Assembly: GCF_009795715.1 (NCBI RefSeq)
Contig: NZ_WTCR01000006.1
Coordinates: 248,001 to 312,000, forward strand
Direction of reading: 5' to 3'
Length of the DNA stretch: 64,000 nt
Source of the DNA: Labilibaculum euxinicum
GTDB lineage: Bacteria; Bacteroidota; Bacteroidia; Bacteroidales; Marinifilaceae
Both the position numbers and the translations under genes were made by a program. This document shows, piece after piece, positions 26,725-36,877 of the stretch. The notes beneath the pieces are model-generated. The model made no database searches. It was not told the origin of the DNA and saw only the letters and a list, made by a program, of their open reading frames with translations. The stretch's first letter is position 1, and each line of letters starts with the position of its first letter.

Positions 26725-29700
26725 ATGAACAAGAGTCTACAAATCTTGGTTATTGTTTTTTTGTTTTGTTCACAGCAATTGGCTTACGGACAAAATAAAA
26801 CAATAACCGGGACAATAACAGATGATCAAATGCTCCCATTACCGGGAGTTTCCATCGTAATTAAAGGTACTACACAAGGTACAATCAGCGATGTTGACGG
26901 AAATTATAGTTTCTCTATTCCAGAGGGAAAAACAGTTCTTGTATTTTCCTTTATTGGTTTTAAAGACAAAATCATCGATGCATCTAAACTTACTTCGTTG
27001 AATGTGAAAATGGAAGTTGAAACAGAAGGTTTGGATGAAGTCGTAGTGGTTGGATATGGTAAGATGAAAAAAAGTGATTTGACAGGAGCTGTTAGTTCTG
27101 TAAAAACAGACGAGCTTAAGGGAATGACCATTTCGAATGCCGACCAAATGCTTAAAGGAAGACTGGCTGGTGTTCAGGTTACTCAAAACTCCGGAGCTCC
27201 TGGTGGAGCTGCATCTATTCGAATACGTGGGGCTTCATCAATCAACAATTCCAACGAACCACTTTATGTTATTGATGGTATTCCATTTAGCGGTGAAGGA
27301 TCAGAAATTGGTGGTTTTGCTTGGGCTGGTGGAACTGGTGGACAAACAAAGGTGAATCCTTTATCTACTATTTCGCCATCAGATATCGTATCCATGGATG
27401 TTTTAAAAGATGCATCAGCAACAGCAATATATGGTGCTGCAGGAGCCAATGGTGTTGTAATTATTCAAACCCGAAGGGGGCAATCCGGTGAGGCAAAGAT
27501 TAGCTACGAAGGCTATATGGCATTTCAAAAAGTTGCCAAAACGATTGATATGATGAATCTGAGAGATTATGCACAATATCAGGTTGAACTTGGGGAATTT
27601 ATACAACAACCGGTTGATGAGGCATACAAAGATCCCTCTATTTTGGGCGAAGGTACAGATTGGCAGGATGCAATTTTTAGAACTGCACCATTGCAATCGC
27701 ATCAGTTATCATTAACCGCAGGATCAGAGAAATTCAAACTTGCCGCCAGTGTTGGATATATGAATCAGGATGGTATCATATTTGGCTCTGGTTTTGAACG
27801 ATATAATTCACGTCTTAATGTTGATGGGGAGGTTCGTAAATGGCTTAAAATGGGTGCTTCTCTTGCTGTTACACATACCGATGAAACAATAACGCGTCAA
27901 GATGGTACAGATGGTGTGATTATGCAGGCTTTAACCATGCAGCCTTCCGTACCGGTATTCAACTTTGACGGTACATGGGCAGGTCCAGGGGATATTAACG
28001 GCGCCTCTCAGTACAATCCGGTTTGGTTAGCCAAAATGCAAAACAATACATTGACTCGAAATCGTGCCATGGGGAATGTGTATTTGTCAATTGATCCGGT
28101 GAAAAATTTGAATATCCGAAGTGAGTTTGGTTATGATATTTCGAGTAGCAAAAATAAAAGTTTTATTCCGACCTACGATTTTGGTCTGATTGAATCGAAC
28201 CTTAATAAGATGATGCAGCGCGAAGACAATTCTGTATACTGGTTATGGAAAAATTATGCAACATATAATTTCAAGCTGGAAAAACATGGTTTTAATATCA
28301 TGGCTGGTGTTGAGATGTCTAAAAGCGCATGGGAAGGTACTCAGTTTATTAAACAAGGTTTTACAACGGATGATATTTTTGTAATGACAGAAGACGGCGA
28401 TTTTGTGTCTAATGATGGATGGAAAGACGAAGCAACCAGTTCTTCTGTGTTTGGTCGGCTTAACTATAATTATGACAATAGATACTTATTAACTGCAACA
28501 ATGCGTGCGGATGGATCTTCTAAGTTTGGAGGAGATAACAAATGGGGGTATTTCCCTTCTGCTGCTGTTGCATGGAGAGTTTCGCAGGAATCATTTCTTA
28601 AGGATTTTGAATTAGTCAGCAATTTGAAATTAAGATTAGGTTACGGTATGGTAGGTAACAGCAATATTGGAACCTATAAATACGGTTCTGCTATGCATAC
28701 TATGACTACTCCTTTGGGAACAGCTTACCGATTGGCCAATGTATCCAATCCAAAACTAAAATGGGAAGCATCTCAACAATACAATGCTGGTATTGACATG
28801 GGAATTATTCAAAACAGAATTTCTCTAACTGTTGATATGTATCGGAAATCAACAAAAGACCTATTGATGCAGGTTTCAATTCCTTCCTATTTGGGGGATA
28901 AAGATGAATATTCAGGAATTGCAGCTCCTTATGTTAATATTGGAGAGACCCGAAACCAAGGTGTTGAGATATCTTTAAATACTGTAAATATATCGAATGA
29001 TAGTTTTAAATGGACTTCTGATGTTGTTGTTTCAGTAAACAGAAATAAGGTACTTGCCTTGAATGATGATTCTCAGGTACTTTATGGAAATTTGGATTGG
29101 TGGAGTGAATTTCAAACAGCAACAGCTATTATGGTTGGTCAACCGATGGGAGTGTATTATGGATACAAAACTGATCGTTTATTTACCAATGAAGAAGATA
29201 TATTAAACTCACCTGTTCAAGTCGAAGATCCGGGAAATTCTGATCTGAATTTATACAATCAGAAAACAGGTGTTTATGTAGGTGATATCAAATTCCAGGA
29301 TTTAAATTCTGATGGAGTTATCGATGATAACGACCAAACTGTAATAGGAGATCCTAATCCTGAATTTACATTCGGATTTACTAATACTTTCAGCTATAAA
29401 AACTTTGAATTAGCCGTTGGGATAAACGGTGTTTATGGAGGTGATGTTTTAAATTTTTCACGCGTAAGAACAGAGGGAATGACCTCAATTTGGGACAATC
29501 AGTCAAAGGCTGTTGTTAATCGTGCTCAGGTTGGTTCCGATGGTTCTGGTAATGCATATCTTTTAAACCCGGAAGCAAATATTCCTCGTCCGTCAACCAA
29601 CGATTTTAACAGAAACACCCGAATGAGTGATCGTTGGATTGAAGATGGAAGTTATTTAAGAATATCAAATATTACTCTTGGATACAGTGTTCCAAAATCT

Positions 29701-29892
29701 GCATTAAAATACATCGGATTGTCAAATGTTAAGTTTTATGGAACAGTTCAAAATGTCTTTACTTGGACAAACTATTCTGGTTACGACCCTGAAGTTGGAG
29801 CTTACAACCAATCTGCATTGTATCAAAATATTGATATGGGACGTTATCCAACTCCTCGTACTTATACTTTTGGTATTAATGTTGGATTTTAA
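26725..29892 (+). CDS. SusC-type TonB-dependent outer-membrane transporter
   Basis: 1055 residues. Signal peptide to AYGQ, then a carboxypeptidase-regulatory-like domain (ITGTITDDQMLPLPGVSIVIKG), the DEVVVVGYGKMKKSDLTGAV TonB-box region, a plug (GRLAGVQVTQNSG, SIRIRGASSINNSNEPLYVIDGIPF) and a beta-barrel ending RYPTPRTYTFGINVGF with the terminal aromatic. It imports oligosaccharides across the outer membrane powered by TonB/ExbBD. Here the cargo is expected to be beta-manno-oligosaccharides. A 178-base gap precedes it, without a clear promoter box. It lacks the STN domain that would couple to an anti-sigma factor, which fits control by AraC. Confidence 0.96.
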   Translation: MNKSLQILVIVFLFCSQQLAYGQNKTITGTITDDQMLPLPGVSIVIKGTTQGTISDVDGNYSFSIPEGKTVLVFSFIGFKDKIIDASKLTSLNVKMEVETEGLDEVVVVGYGKMKKSDLTGAVSSVKTDELKGMTISNADQMLKGRLAGVQVTQNSGAPGGAASIRIRGASSINNSNEPLYVIDGIPFSGEGSEIGGFAWAGGTGGQTKVNPLSTISPSDIVSMDVLKDASATAIYGAAGANGVVIIQTRRGQSGEAKISYEGYMAFQKVAKTIDMMNLRDYAQYQVELGEFIQQPVDEAYKDPSILGEGTDWQDAIFRTAPLQSHQLSLTAGSEKFKLAASVGYMNQDGIIFGSGFERYNSRLNVDGEVRKWLKMGASLAVTHTDETITRQDGTDGVIMQALTMQPSVPVFNFDGTWAGPGDINGASQYNPVWLAKMQNNTLTRNRAMGNVYLSIDPVKNLNIRSEFGYDISSSKNKSFIPTYDFGLIESNLNKMMQREDNSVYWLWKNYATYNFKLEKHGFNIMAGVEMSKSAWEGTQFIKQGFTTDDIFVMTEDGDFVSNDGWKDEATSSSVFGRLNYNYDNRYLLTATMRADGSSKFGGDNKWGYFPSAAVAWRVSQESFLKDFELVSNLKLRLGYGMVGNSNIGTYKYGSAMHTMTTPLGTAYRLANVSNPKLKWEASQQYNAGIDMGIIQNRISLTVDMYRKSTKDLLMQVSIPSYLGDKDEYSGIAAPYVNIGETRNQGVEISLNTVNISNDSFKWTSDVVVSVNRNKVLALNDDSQVLYGNLDWWSEFQTATAIMVGQPMGVYYGYKTDRLFTNEEDILNSPVQVEDPGNSDLNLYNQKTGVYVGDIKFQDLNSDGVIDDNDQTVIGDPNPEFTFGFTNTFSYKNFELAVGINGVYGGDVLNFSRVRTEGMTSIWDNQSKAVVNRAQVGSDGSGNAYLLNPEANIPRPSTNDFNRNTRMSDRWIEDGSYLRISNITLGYSVPKSALKYIGLSNVKFYGTVQNVFTWTNYSGYDPEVGAYNQSALYQNIDMGRYPTPRTYTFGINVGF

Positions 29893-29900
29893 ACTAAAAA

Positions 29901-31631
29901 ATGAAGAAGATGAAGAATTTATTTAAAATCATATATTTTTTAATTGTTGTAATGACAATGGGTGGTTGTGACGATTTTCTGACTGTGGTGCCACAGGATT
30001 CACTCGTTGCAGAAAACTATTATACTTCAGAGTCCAACGTAAGGGCTAATACGGCATCGCTTTATGGCAGTGTTTGGTGGGATTTCCACACTCAATTTAT
30101 GTGGTTGGCAGGAGACGAATTAGCAGGTGATATTTATTACACCTACGATGCCGAAGGTCAGTTTTATTACAATCAGGTTGGAGCTGGTAATAAATTTAAC
30201 AATACTGGCTGGGAAGGTTTATACCGTGTGGTATCTTTTTCTAACTCGATTATAAACGACATGCCATCATCCGCACGCCTAAATGGTGTTTCAGAAGATG
30301 TAATTCAAAAAGCGCTCGGCGAAGCCCGTTTCATGAGAGCTGTAGCTTACTATTATATTGCTGAAAATTGGGGTGAAGCGCCTATTATTGAAAATGCCAC
30401 AGAGTTGATTACTTCAGGAAACGTCGCCGATATTTACGTTAATAAACATACACAATCAAACCTATATAGGTTTATGTGTGAAGATCTGGAGTTTGCTGCA
30501 AGTATTCTTCCAAATACGGATGAAGAGGGACGTGTAACCAAATGGTCGGCCTTAGGTATGTTGGCAAAAGTTTACATAACCAGAGGAGCCTATGAGGCAA
30601 ATGGTGATTATTTTACTTTAGCGAAGGAGTATGCTCGTCAGGTAATTGAAGAATCGAACCTTGCTTTGTATGATAATTTTTCTTCGATGTTTGATGTAGA
30701 AGCGAATAACAGTTCTGAATCTCTTTTCTCTATTCAATGCATGGTAGGAAGTTATGGCGACGGGAATGCACGCAATGTAAATTGGAGTCGGGGATCTCGT
30801 ATTGCAGACCAAACATGGGGAGCAGGAAAAGGACCTACTATTTCACTGCAGGAACTTTTTAATGAACAGCCTAATGATGCCCGCCGTAAATGGACTTATA
30901 TGACTCATGGAGATTATTATGAGAATCTAGACAAGGCCAATGGTGGATATACATACCAATTCTCATACCGCGATCCGGATGATTTAGATACTCAGGTAGA
31001 ATCAACGAATGGGATGTTAGCACATATTAAAAAGTATGTTATTGGTAAATCCGCTGATACAGGAGGACAAGTAGGTACAAATCAGGATGCAGGTAACAAT
31101 ATTTACATTCTGCGACTTTCCGATGTTTACTTCCTTTATGCCGAAGCAACAATGGGTTTAGGCGAATCAACATCAGATGCCACAGCAATCGGAAATATCA
31201 ATAAAGTATTGGATACGCAGGGTGCGGGCTACAATGTCTCAGCTCCTTTAAGCTTTCTTGATTTAATTAAAGAGCGTCGCAAGGAATTTGCTTTTGAAGG
31301 AAATTCGTGGTACGATATAAAACGTTACTACTATAGAGATAACACTGCTGCTATAGAATATTTGAATAGCATGAAAAGAGACCAATTGTATCAATTTGAT
31401 TTCAACACTAACAATTTGGATGGATTATCCACTGCTGACAAATATGTTCTTGAGAACGATCGAAATTCTTATGTAATCGGATGGGAAACTACTGACACTG
31501 GAGAATGGGATGGAGAACGTGTTAATAATATAGTTTTCAATAGTTCATCAATGTACATTAGTTTACCTGCTGAGGTAACTACAAAAGCGCCTATTTTACT
31601 TGAAGGAGCAGTTGATTATTATAGTGAATAA
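29901..31631 (+). CDS. SusD/RagB glycan-binding lipoprotein
   Basis: 576 residues. The lipoprotein signal ends MTMGGC (Cys near 23). The N-terminus DFLTVVPQDSLVAENYYTSESN and the helices with ALGEARFMRAVAYYYIAENWGEAPI are diagnostic of SusD. The C-terminal part contains LRLSDVYFLYAEATMGLG and the ERRKEFAFEGNSWYDIKRY motif. SusD proteins cap the SusC barrel and hold the glycan. It follows SusC by 8 bases and forms the import complex with it. Aromatic residues for sugar stacking cannot be located without a structure. Confidence 0.96.
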   Translation: MKKMKNLFKIIYFLIVVMTMGGCDDFLTVVPQDSLVAENYYTSESNVRANTASLYGSVWWDFHTQFMWLAGDELAGDIYYTYDAEGQFYYNQVGAGNKFNNTGWEGLYRVVSFSNSIINDMPSSARLNGVSEDVIQKALGEARFMRAVAYYYIAENWGEAPIIENATELITSGNVADIYVNKHTQSNLYRFMCEDLEFAASILPNTDEEGRVTKWSALGMLAKVYITRGAYEANGDYFTLAKEYARQVIEESNLALYDNFSSMFDVEANNSSESLFSIQCMVGSYGDGNARNVNWSRGSRIADQTWGAGKGPTISLQELFNEQPNDARRKWTYMTHGDYYENLDKANGGYTYQFSYRDPDDLDTQVESTNGMLAHIKKYVIGKSADTGGQVGTNQDAGNNIYILRLSDVYFLYAEATMGLGESTSDATAIGNINKVLDTQGAGYNVSAPLSFLDLIKERRKEFAFEGNSWYDIKRYYYRDNTAAIEYLNSMKRDQLYQFDFNTNNLDGLSTADKYVLENDRNSYVIGWETTDTGEWDGERVNNIVFNSSSMYISLPAEVTTKAPILLEGAVDYYSE

Positions 31632-31688
31632 AATGTATCGTAACTATGGCAAACTCCTAATAATTAAGGATTAGAAAAAAATAAGCAT

Positions 31689-32870
31689 ATGAAAAATATA
31701 CTAAAGATATTATCATTCCTATTTATAGTAACATTGGGTTTTACGGCCTGTGATAAAGATGACGATGGAGGCACACCGTCCATTCAATACGTACGCCCTA
31801 CCGAAGCAGCGGCTTCCGACTCATTACTGATTAGTGCTTCAATGGGGCAAACTATTGCAATAATAGGAAAAGATTTGCAGGATGTTGTTTCCATTTATTT
31901 TAATGATCAGCAAGCCAAGCTAAATCCAACTTACGTAACTTCATTTTCTATTATTGTTACGGTTCCTGGATCAATTCCTAATGAAATTACAAATACGATG
32001 ACTTTAACCACTTTGTCAGGTAAAAGTTTGGTTTATGATTTTACAACTAAAATTACTCCTCCAACGATTAAAGCAGTAAGTTGCGAATGGGCTGGGGATG
32101 ACTCAGAAATAATCCTTTACGGCTCGTACTTTTTTCCAAAAGCAGATGGTGATATACAGGTTTTGTTTCCAGGTAATTTACTAGCTGAAGTGGTTGATTT
32201 TACCGCTGAATCTATTACAGCTATTGTGCCGAATGGAGCGATGAAAGGTTACATTACTGTAACTAATGATTATGGAACAGGGCGCACATCTTTTATTTTC
32301 AGAGATGATAGTGATATTTTTATTGATGCTGAAAACACTTCAGAATGGAATGCCTGGTCCTTATCGGGTTTTGATTCTGTTGATGGAATTGATGGATCGT
32401 ATGTGAATTTTGAAGGTGCAACAGGTGCTTGGGCCTGGCCATCTAATGCAATTCAAATGTTTTATGTAAATCCAGATGCACAACCTCTTGTTTCGGTGGG
32501 TGAAGTGACTGATTATGTGTTGAAATTTGAATATTTCTGTCATGAATGGCACGATACACCCATGTTAATTTGGTTTGACAATGATGGCAGTCATAATGTA
32601 GATGGAGCCGATGCTCAATACCATTGGAAACCTTATAGTAATAATGGTGTTTCAGAGAATTATACAACTGATGGTTGGATAACTGTAACAATGCCAATTT
32701 CGGATTTTAAGTATAGCAAGGATGAATCGGAAACAGATCGTGCGATTACAAGTTTTGATGAACTTCAGAATTTAAATGTAATGTGGTTTGGAGATGTTAA
32801 CGAATCAACTACCGAATTCGGGTTGAAATTATGGATTGATAATGTTCGCCTTGTTAATGTTAAAAAATAA
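31689..32870 (+). CDS. Surface glycan-binding protein with IPT/TIG domains
   Basis: 393 residues, lipoprotein signal ending LGFTAC followed by DKDDDGG, the acidic run that marks surface-exposed lipoproteins in this phylum. Two IPT/TIG beta-sandwiches are visible (about 30-120 and 123-205, the second ending VTNDYGTGRTSF). The C-terminal domain (210-393) has IFIDAENTSEWNAWSLSG, FEYFCHEWHDTPMLIWFDN and a closing LKLWIDNVRLVN, the layout of the glycan-binding domain of SGBP-B proteins. It would hold mannan at the cell surface for the GH26/GH5 enzymes and SusCD. Confidence 0.9.
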   Translation: MKNILKILSFLFIVTLGFTACDKDDDGGTPSIQYVRPTEAAASDSLLISASMGQTIAIIGKDLQDVVSIYFNDQQAKLNPTYVTSFSIIVTVPGSIPNEITNTMTLTTLSGKSLVYDFTTKITPPTIKAVSCEWAGDDSEIILYGSYFFPKADGDIQVLFPGNLLAEVVDFTAESITAIVPNGAMKGYITVTNDYGTGRTSFIFRDDSDIFIDAENTSEWNAWSLSGFDSVDGIDGSYVNFEGATGAWAWPSNAIQMFYVNPDAQPLVSVGEVTDYVLKFEYFCHEWHDTPMLIWFDNDGSHNVDGADAQYHWKPYSNNGVSENYTTDGWITVTMPISDFKYSKDESETDRAITSFDELQNLNVMWFGDVNESTTEFGLKLWIDNVRLVNVKK

Positions 32871-32897
32871 AAATCGAACAAAAAACGAATTTTAGTT

Positions 32898-35177
32898 ATG
32901 GAAAATATAATATATAATCGATTACGTATAGCATTAATATGCATTACACTATTGGCTGGTATATTTGTGGCTTCTTGCGACAAAGACGATGACAATGGTG
33001 GAAGGATTGAGCTATATTCATTTGGACCTAGTCCGGTTTTACGTGGCAATGATATCCATTTTATAGGGGAAAATCTTGACTTAGTTTCATCTGTTGTATT
33101 ACCGGATAACATTGAGGTTACCAATATTACAGTGCTTAGTAGCTCCGAAATTACGATTACAGTGCCACAGGAGGCTAGACCAGGTCTTGTGACTTTAAAC
33201 TATAAAGGAGGTTCTATTACAACAAAATCAAAAATTGGCTATACTGAACCTTACTCAATTACCTCTATTTCTCCAACTGAAACCGCGGTTCGTGAAGGAG
33301 AAGAGGTGACAATTAGCGGCGATTACCTAAACAACATTGTAAAAGTAGTTTTTCAGGGAAGTGCAAGTGTTGATTCGGCTAATTTTGTATCTCAATCTCG
33401 TAAGGAAATAGTTTTAAAAGTACCAAAAGAAGCTGTTTCGGGTAAGATCATCATTGAAGATGCAAATGAGAATCAATTGTATTCGGATTTGGAATTAACC
33501 ATTTCACAGCCTGTACTAACGAGTTTCGCACCAACACTAATTAAGGCGGGTAATAATATAGTGATTAGTGGGGTAAATCTAGATTTGGTTTCAGAAGTAA
33601 TCTTTTCCGGAGATTCATCGGTTGTGGCTAAAGATTTTGTAAGCATGAGCGCAACCTCTATCGAGGTAGTAAGTTCTGCTTATATTCAGGATGGTGCTAT
33701 TACTTTGAAGGCTTATTCCGGTGTTGAAGTAGTTAGCACTGAATCTGTAACAACCATTATTCCATCAGGACTAAGTATTGCTGCTGTAAGTCGGTACAAA
33801 GCTGGACTTGAAGTGCTTATTTCAGGATCTGATCTTGATTTGACAACTTCGGTGCAGTTTGCAGGAGGAACTGCAATAACCGAATTCACTTATGATGGGA
33901 CTGGCATAACCGTTACTATTCCTGATGATGCAATTGATGGAATGCTTGCTCTTAATACTGCTTCCGGTAAAAGTGCATCCACAGATGCTATTGTATTGGC
34001 AAAATCGGTCGTAACCGATATAACACCAAATCCGGTCGATGCAAATAACGACATTACAATTACTGGTACTGATTTGGACTTGGTGAAATCTGTCACTTTT
34101 GCGAATGATTTAACCGTTGATGTAAGTCCTGAATCCAGCACAAGCATAACCGTTAAAGTTCCAATGCTGGCCACAACAGGTGTGTTGGTATTGACCATGA
34201 GCAACGGAGGAACGGTTAACACTTCCGCAATAACTATAAATAGTCCTGATTATTGCTATATTCCAATACTTCCTGATTCCGAGACGGAGATTAATTCGGG
34301 TAAAATATTCTCGATTGATGTAGTAAATGGGGACGCATTAACAGAGGTAAAAGTGGATGGTAATACGACTAGTTCTTTTGTTGAAGGAACTACTATGTAT
34401 GTTTTTATTCCAAGTAAGGCTAACGGCAATACCGATTTAACTTTGATTTCTGCTACAGGAAGTATTTCATACACAATCTCAGTAATTGGTGTTAGTAGTA
34501 TAGAAACAGTAATTATGAATGAGACTCATGATTTGGCATCATGGGCAAGTGAAGATGCTGGTGGAGCTTTTCGTCTTTACAAACCTTCTTTTGACGGAGT
34601 ACAGGCAGGGTCAATCTTGAAATTCTATTTTACCGTATCAGCTACTCCGGGAAAAATGCAGATTAATGATGCAAATTGGGGAGAACAAGCCATGCTGGAG
34701 TTTAGCGATGCAGCCCAAACATCTTATGAAATGGAGCTGACACAGGAATTTCTGGATCAGATATTAAATACAAGTGACGGATGGTCTGAAACTGCTACGA
34801 TAATACAAGGCCAAAATTTGGTTATATCGAAGGTGTCTGTTATTACTTTCGTGGCCTCAGCTTCTGAAACGGTTTGGACAGGCTCACAAGTAATGCCTGG
34901 TGATTGGTCAGGAAATATTCAATTATCTGCCGATCTCTTTACTTCTGCAAATGTTGGTGATGTAATTTACGTAAAAACCATAGATGTTCTGACTGGGGCA
35001 CAAGGTTCGTTAAAAAATGGCTCATGGACAGAAATAGCTGCAGGAACGGATTACTTCGATATAAGCGGAGATTTTGAACTGACGATTACAGCAGATATTT
35101 TAACAGCATTGCAATCGGGAGGATTGATAATTGGTGGGCATGATTATACTGCAACAGAAGTTTCTATCGGATCCTAA
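32898..35177 (+). CDS. Large multi-IPT surface glycan-binding lipoprotein
   Basis: 759 residues, lipoprotein signal ending IFVASC followed by DKDDDNGG. Five or six IPT/TIG-type repeats of about 80 residues follow (roughly 35-537), each opening like ITSISPTETAVREGEEVTIS and containing NLDLVSSVVL-type strands. The C-terminal 220 residues look like two related beta-sandwich modules (about 540-650 and 655-757): each has a W, a Gxxx-F/Y strand and ends in a VISKVSVI or TATEVSIG strand. The second begins ETVWTGSQVMPGDWSG. I infer a long stalk presenting two sugar-binding tips. Length and architecture exceed the usual SGBP. Confidence 0.85.
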   Translation: MENIIYNRLRIALICITLLAGIFVASCDKDDDNGGRIELYSFGPSPVLRGNDIHFIGENLDLVSSVVLPDNIEVTNITVLSSSEITITVPQEARPGLVTLNYKGGSITTKSKIGYTEPYSITSISPTETAVREGEEVTISGDYLNNIVKVVFQGSASVDSANFVSQSRKEIVLKVPKEAVSGKIIIEDANENQLYSDLELTISQPVLTSFAPTLIKAGNNIVISGVNLDLVSEVIFSGDSSVVAKDFVSMSATSIEVVSSAYIQDGAITLKAYSGVEVVSTESVTTIIPSGLSIAAVSRYKAGLEVLISGSDLDLTTSVQFAGGTAITEFTYDGTGITVTIPDDAIDGMLALNTASGKSASTDAIVLAKSVVTDITPNPVDANNDITITGTDLDLVKSVTFANDLTVDVSPESSTSITVKVPMLATTGVLVLTMSNGGTVNTSAITINSPDYCYIPILPDSETEINSGKIFSIDVVNGDALTEVKVDGNTTSSFVEGTTMYVFIPSKANGNTDLTLISATGSISYTISVIGVSSIETVIMNETHDLASWASEDAGGAFRLYKPSFDGVQAGSILKFYFTVSATPGKMQINDANWGEQAMLEFSDAAQTSYEMELTQEFLDQILNTSDGWSETATIIQGQNLVISKVSVITFVASASETVWTGSQVMPGDWSGNIQLSADLFTSANVGDVIYVKTIDVLTGAQGSLKNGSWTEIAAGTDYFDISGDFELTITADILTALQSGGLIIGGHDYTATEVSIGS

Positions 35178-35215
35178 TAAAATTTTAATTCAATTTTGAA
35201 TTTATTTGTTCAATA

Positions 35216-35260
35216 AACCTTATTGCCACTTTTCTCTTTCGAGAAAAAGGCAATAAGGTT
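35216..35260 (+). promoter_or_regulatory. Long hairpin inside the mannan operon
   Basis: AACCTTATTGCC (35216-35227) pairs perfectly with GGCAATAAGGTT (35249-35260). Inside, TTTTCTC and GAGAAAA pair again around TTTC, giving almost 20 bp of stem. It is followed by AAAATAATC, not a T run. It separates the SusCD/SGBP genes from the second GH26, starting 39 bases past the stop and ending 13 bases before the next ATG. It may be a processing or stability hairpin, or an attenuator. Confidence 0.75.
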
Positions 35261-35273
35261 AAAATAATCAATA

Positions 35274-36695
35274 ATGCTACAAAAAAGATTCCTGTATAAT
35301 CGTTTAGTGAAAAGTATGTTGCCTGCTTTGTTTGTGCTTTTTGTTGTTTCGTGCGGTGCTGAAAGTGGCCCAGATGAACCTCCTGTACTTGAAACTCCTC
35401 ATTTGGTAAGTTCAAATCCTGAAGATGGAGCTACAGAGGTAGATACAAAAACGACATCTATGCAATTGGTGTTTGAAAGCAATCTAATTGTTGTTTCAAA
35501 ATCAAAAATTTATTTAAATGGCGATGTTGTAAACAACGCAACGGCCGAAGAAAATATTGTGACAGTAAGTTTTTCAACTCTTCAACCTGAAACAGAATAC
35601 ACATTGCTTGTTGATGCCTTTGCTTTTAAAAGAATAAATGGAGCGGTAAATTCAGAGCAAATTTTAATTCGTTTCACAACAGGGGCAAGTCAGGCGATTG
35701 GTATTACAAATAATCTTGCTGTTACTAATCCTTCCTCTGAAGCAACAAATCTTTATGCCTTTTTAAAAGACAACTACGGAGAAAAAATAATTTCCGCAAC
35801 GATGGCCAATGTAAACTGGAATTTTAATGAGGCTGAATGGGTTTATTCACAAACTGGGAAATATCCTGCGATAAACACGTTTGATTATATCCATCTTATG
35901 TCTTCTCCGGCAAGTTGGATCGACTATTCTGATATTTCAGCAGTAGAAGACTGGTGGAACAATAATGGAATTATAAGTGCAGGATGGCACTGGTTGATTC
36001 CTACCTACGAAGGTTCAACAGATTATACTTACAAACCGGATGAAACAACTTTTAAGGCTTCAAATGCAACTATTGAAGGAACCTGGGAAAATGATTTTGT
36101 AAAGGCTAATCTTGAAAAAATAACCGATTATTTGCTGCTGCTTAAGCAAAAGAATATTCCGGTGTTATGGCGTCCTTTGCACGAGGCTGCAGGTAATATT
36201 CACGAATATACCGATGGGAAAGCTTGGTTTTGGTGGGGCGCAAATGGTTCCGTGGCCTACAAAAAATTGTGGATTTATATGTTTAGCCATTTTCAGGATG
36301 CCGGATTGAACAATTTGATATGGGTGTGGACTACACAGACAAAAGACAGCGACTTTTATCCTGGTGACGAGTATGTGGATATCGTTGGAAGAGACATTTA
36401 TAATAATACCGAGGCTACTTCTATTGCTGATCAATTCAATACAATACAGCAAACTTATCCTACTAAAATGATCACCCTAAGTGAGTGTGGCAACACGGCC
36501 GATGTATCAGAACAATGGGATGCCGGAGCTAAATGGGTCTATTATATGCCTTGGTACGATTATGATAGGACAAATGATATCAATGAGGTGGATTTTACCA
36601 GTACAGATCATGAACATGCCAATGCCGCGTGGTGGACAAATGCATTTAGTAATAGTTATGTACTTACCCGTGATCAAATTCCTGATTTAAAGTAA
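35274..36695 (+). CDS. GH26 endo-beta-mannanase with Ig-like (Big_5) N-terminus, lipoprotein
   Basis: 473 residues, lipoprotein signal ending VLFVVSC (Cys27). A Big_5-like beta-sandwich (about 40-137: LVSSNPEDGATEVDTKTTSM ... LQPETEYTLLVD) acts as a spacer. The GH26 barrel then shows AGWHWLIP, VLWRPLHEAAG (acid/base Glu304), AWFWWG, WTTQT, YPGDEYVDIVGRDIY and ITLSECGN (nucleophile Glu404). Sequence and architecture differ clearly from the first GH26, so the two probably divide labour: surface endo-cutting here and periplasmic disaccharide release there. It is the first gene after the long intra-operon hairpin. Confidence 0.94.
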   Translation: MLQKRFLYNRLVKSMLPALFVLFVVSCGAESGPDEPPVLETPHLVSSNPEDGATEVDTKTTSMQLVFESNLIVVSKSKIYLNGDVVNNATAEENIVTVSFSTLQPETEYTLLVDAFAFKRINGAVNSEQILIRFTTGASQAIGITNNLAVTNPSSEATNLYAFLKDNYGEKIISATMANVNWNFNEAEWVYSQTGKYPAINTFDYIHLMSSPASWIDYSDISAVEDWWNNNGIISAGWHWLIPTYEGSTDYTYKPDETTFKASNATIEGTWENDFVKANLEKITDYLLLLKQKNIPVLWRPLHEAAGNIHEYTDGKAWFWWGANGSVAYKKLWIYMFSHFQDAGLNNLIWVWTTQTKDSDFYPGDEYVDIVGRDIYNNTEATSIADQFNTIQQTYPTKMITLSECGNTADVSEQWDAGAKWVYYMPWYDYDRTNDINEVDFTSTDHEHANAAWWTNAFSNSYVLTRDQIPDLK

Positions 36696-36877
36696 ATAAG
36701 GAATGCGTTTGGTTTAAGGCGCAAGTCCAAATAAAATCGGATAAAAGTTATTGATATTGAGAAATTTTGGCAAGTACGTAGCTGGGAGCAATACAATAAC
36801 CTATCAATTGAAAGACATAAATATTTTGCGGGTTTCATGTTTTTATACAGATTCCAAAATGAATTAATAGATTGAAA

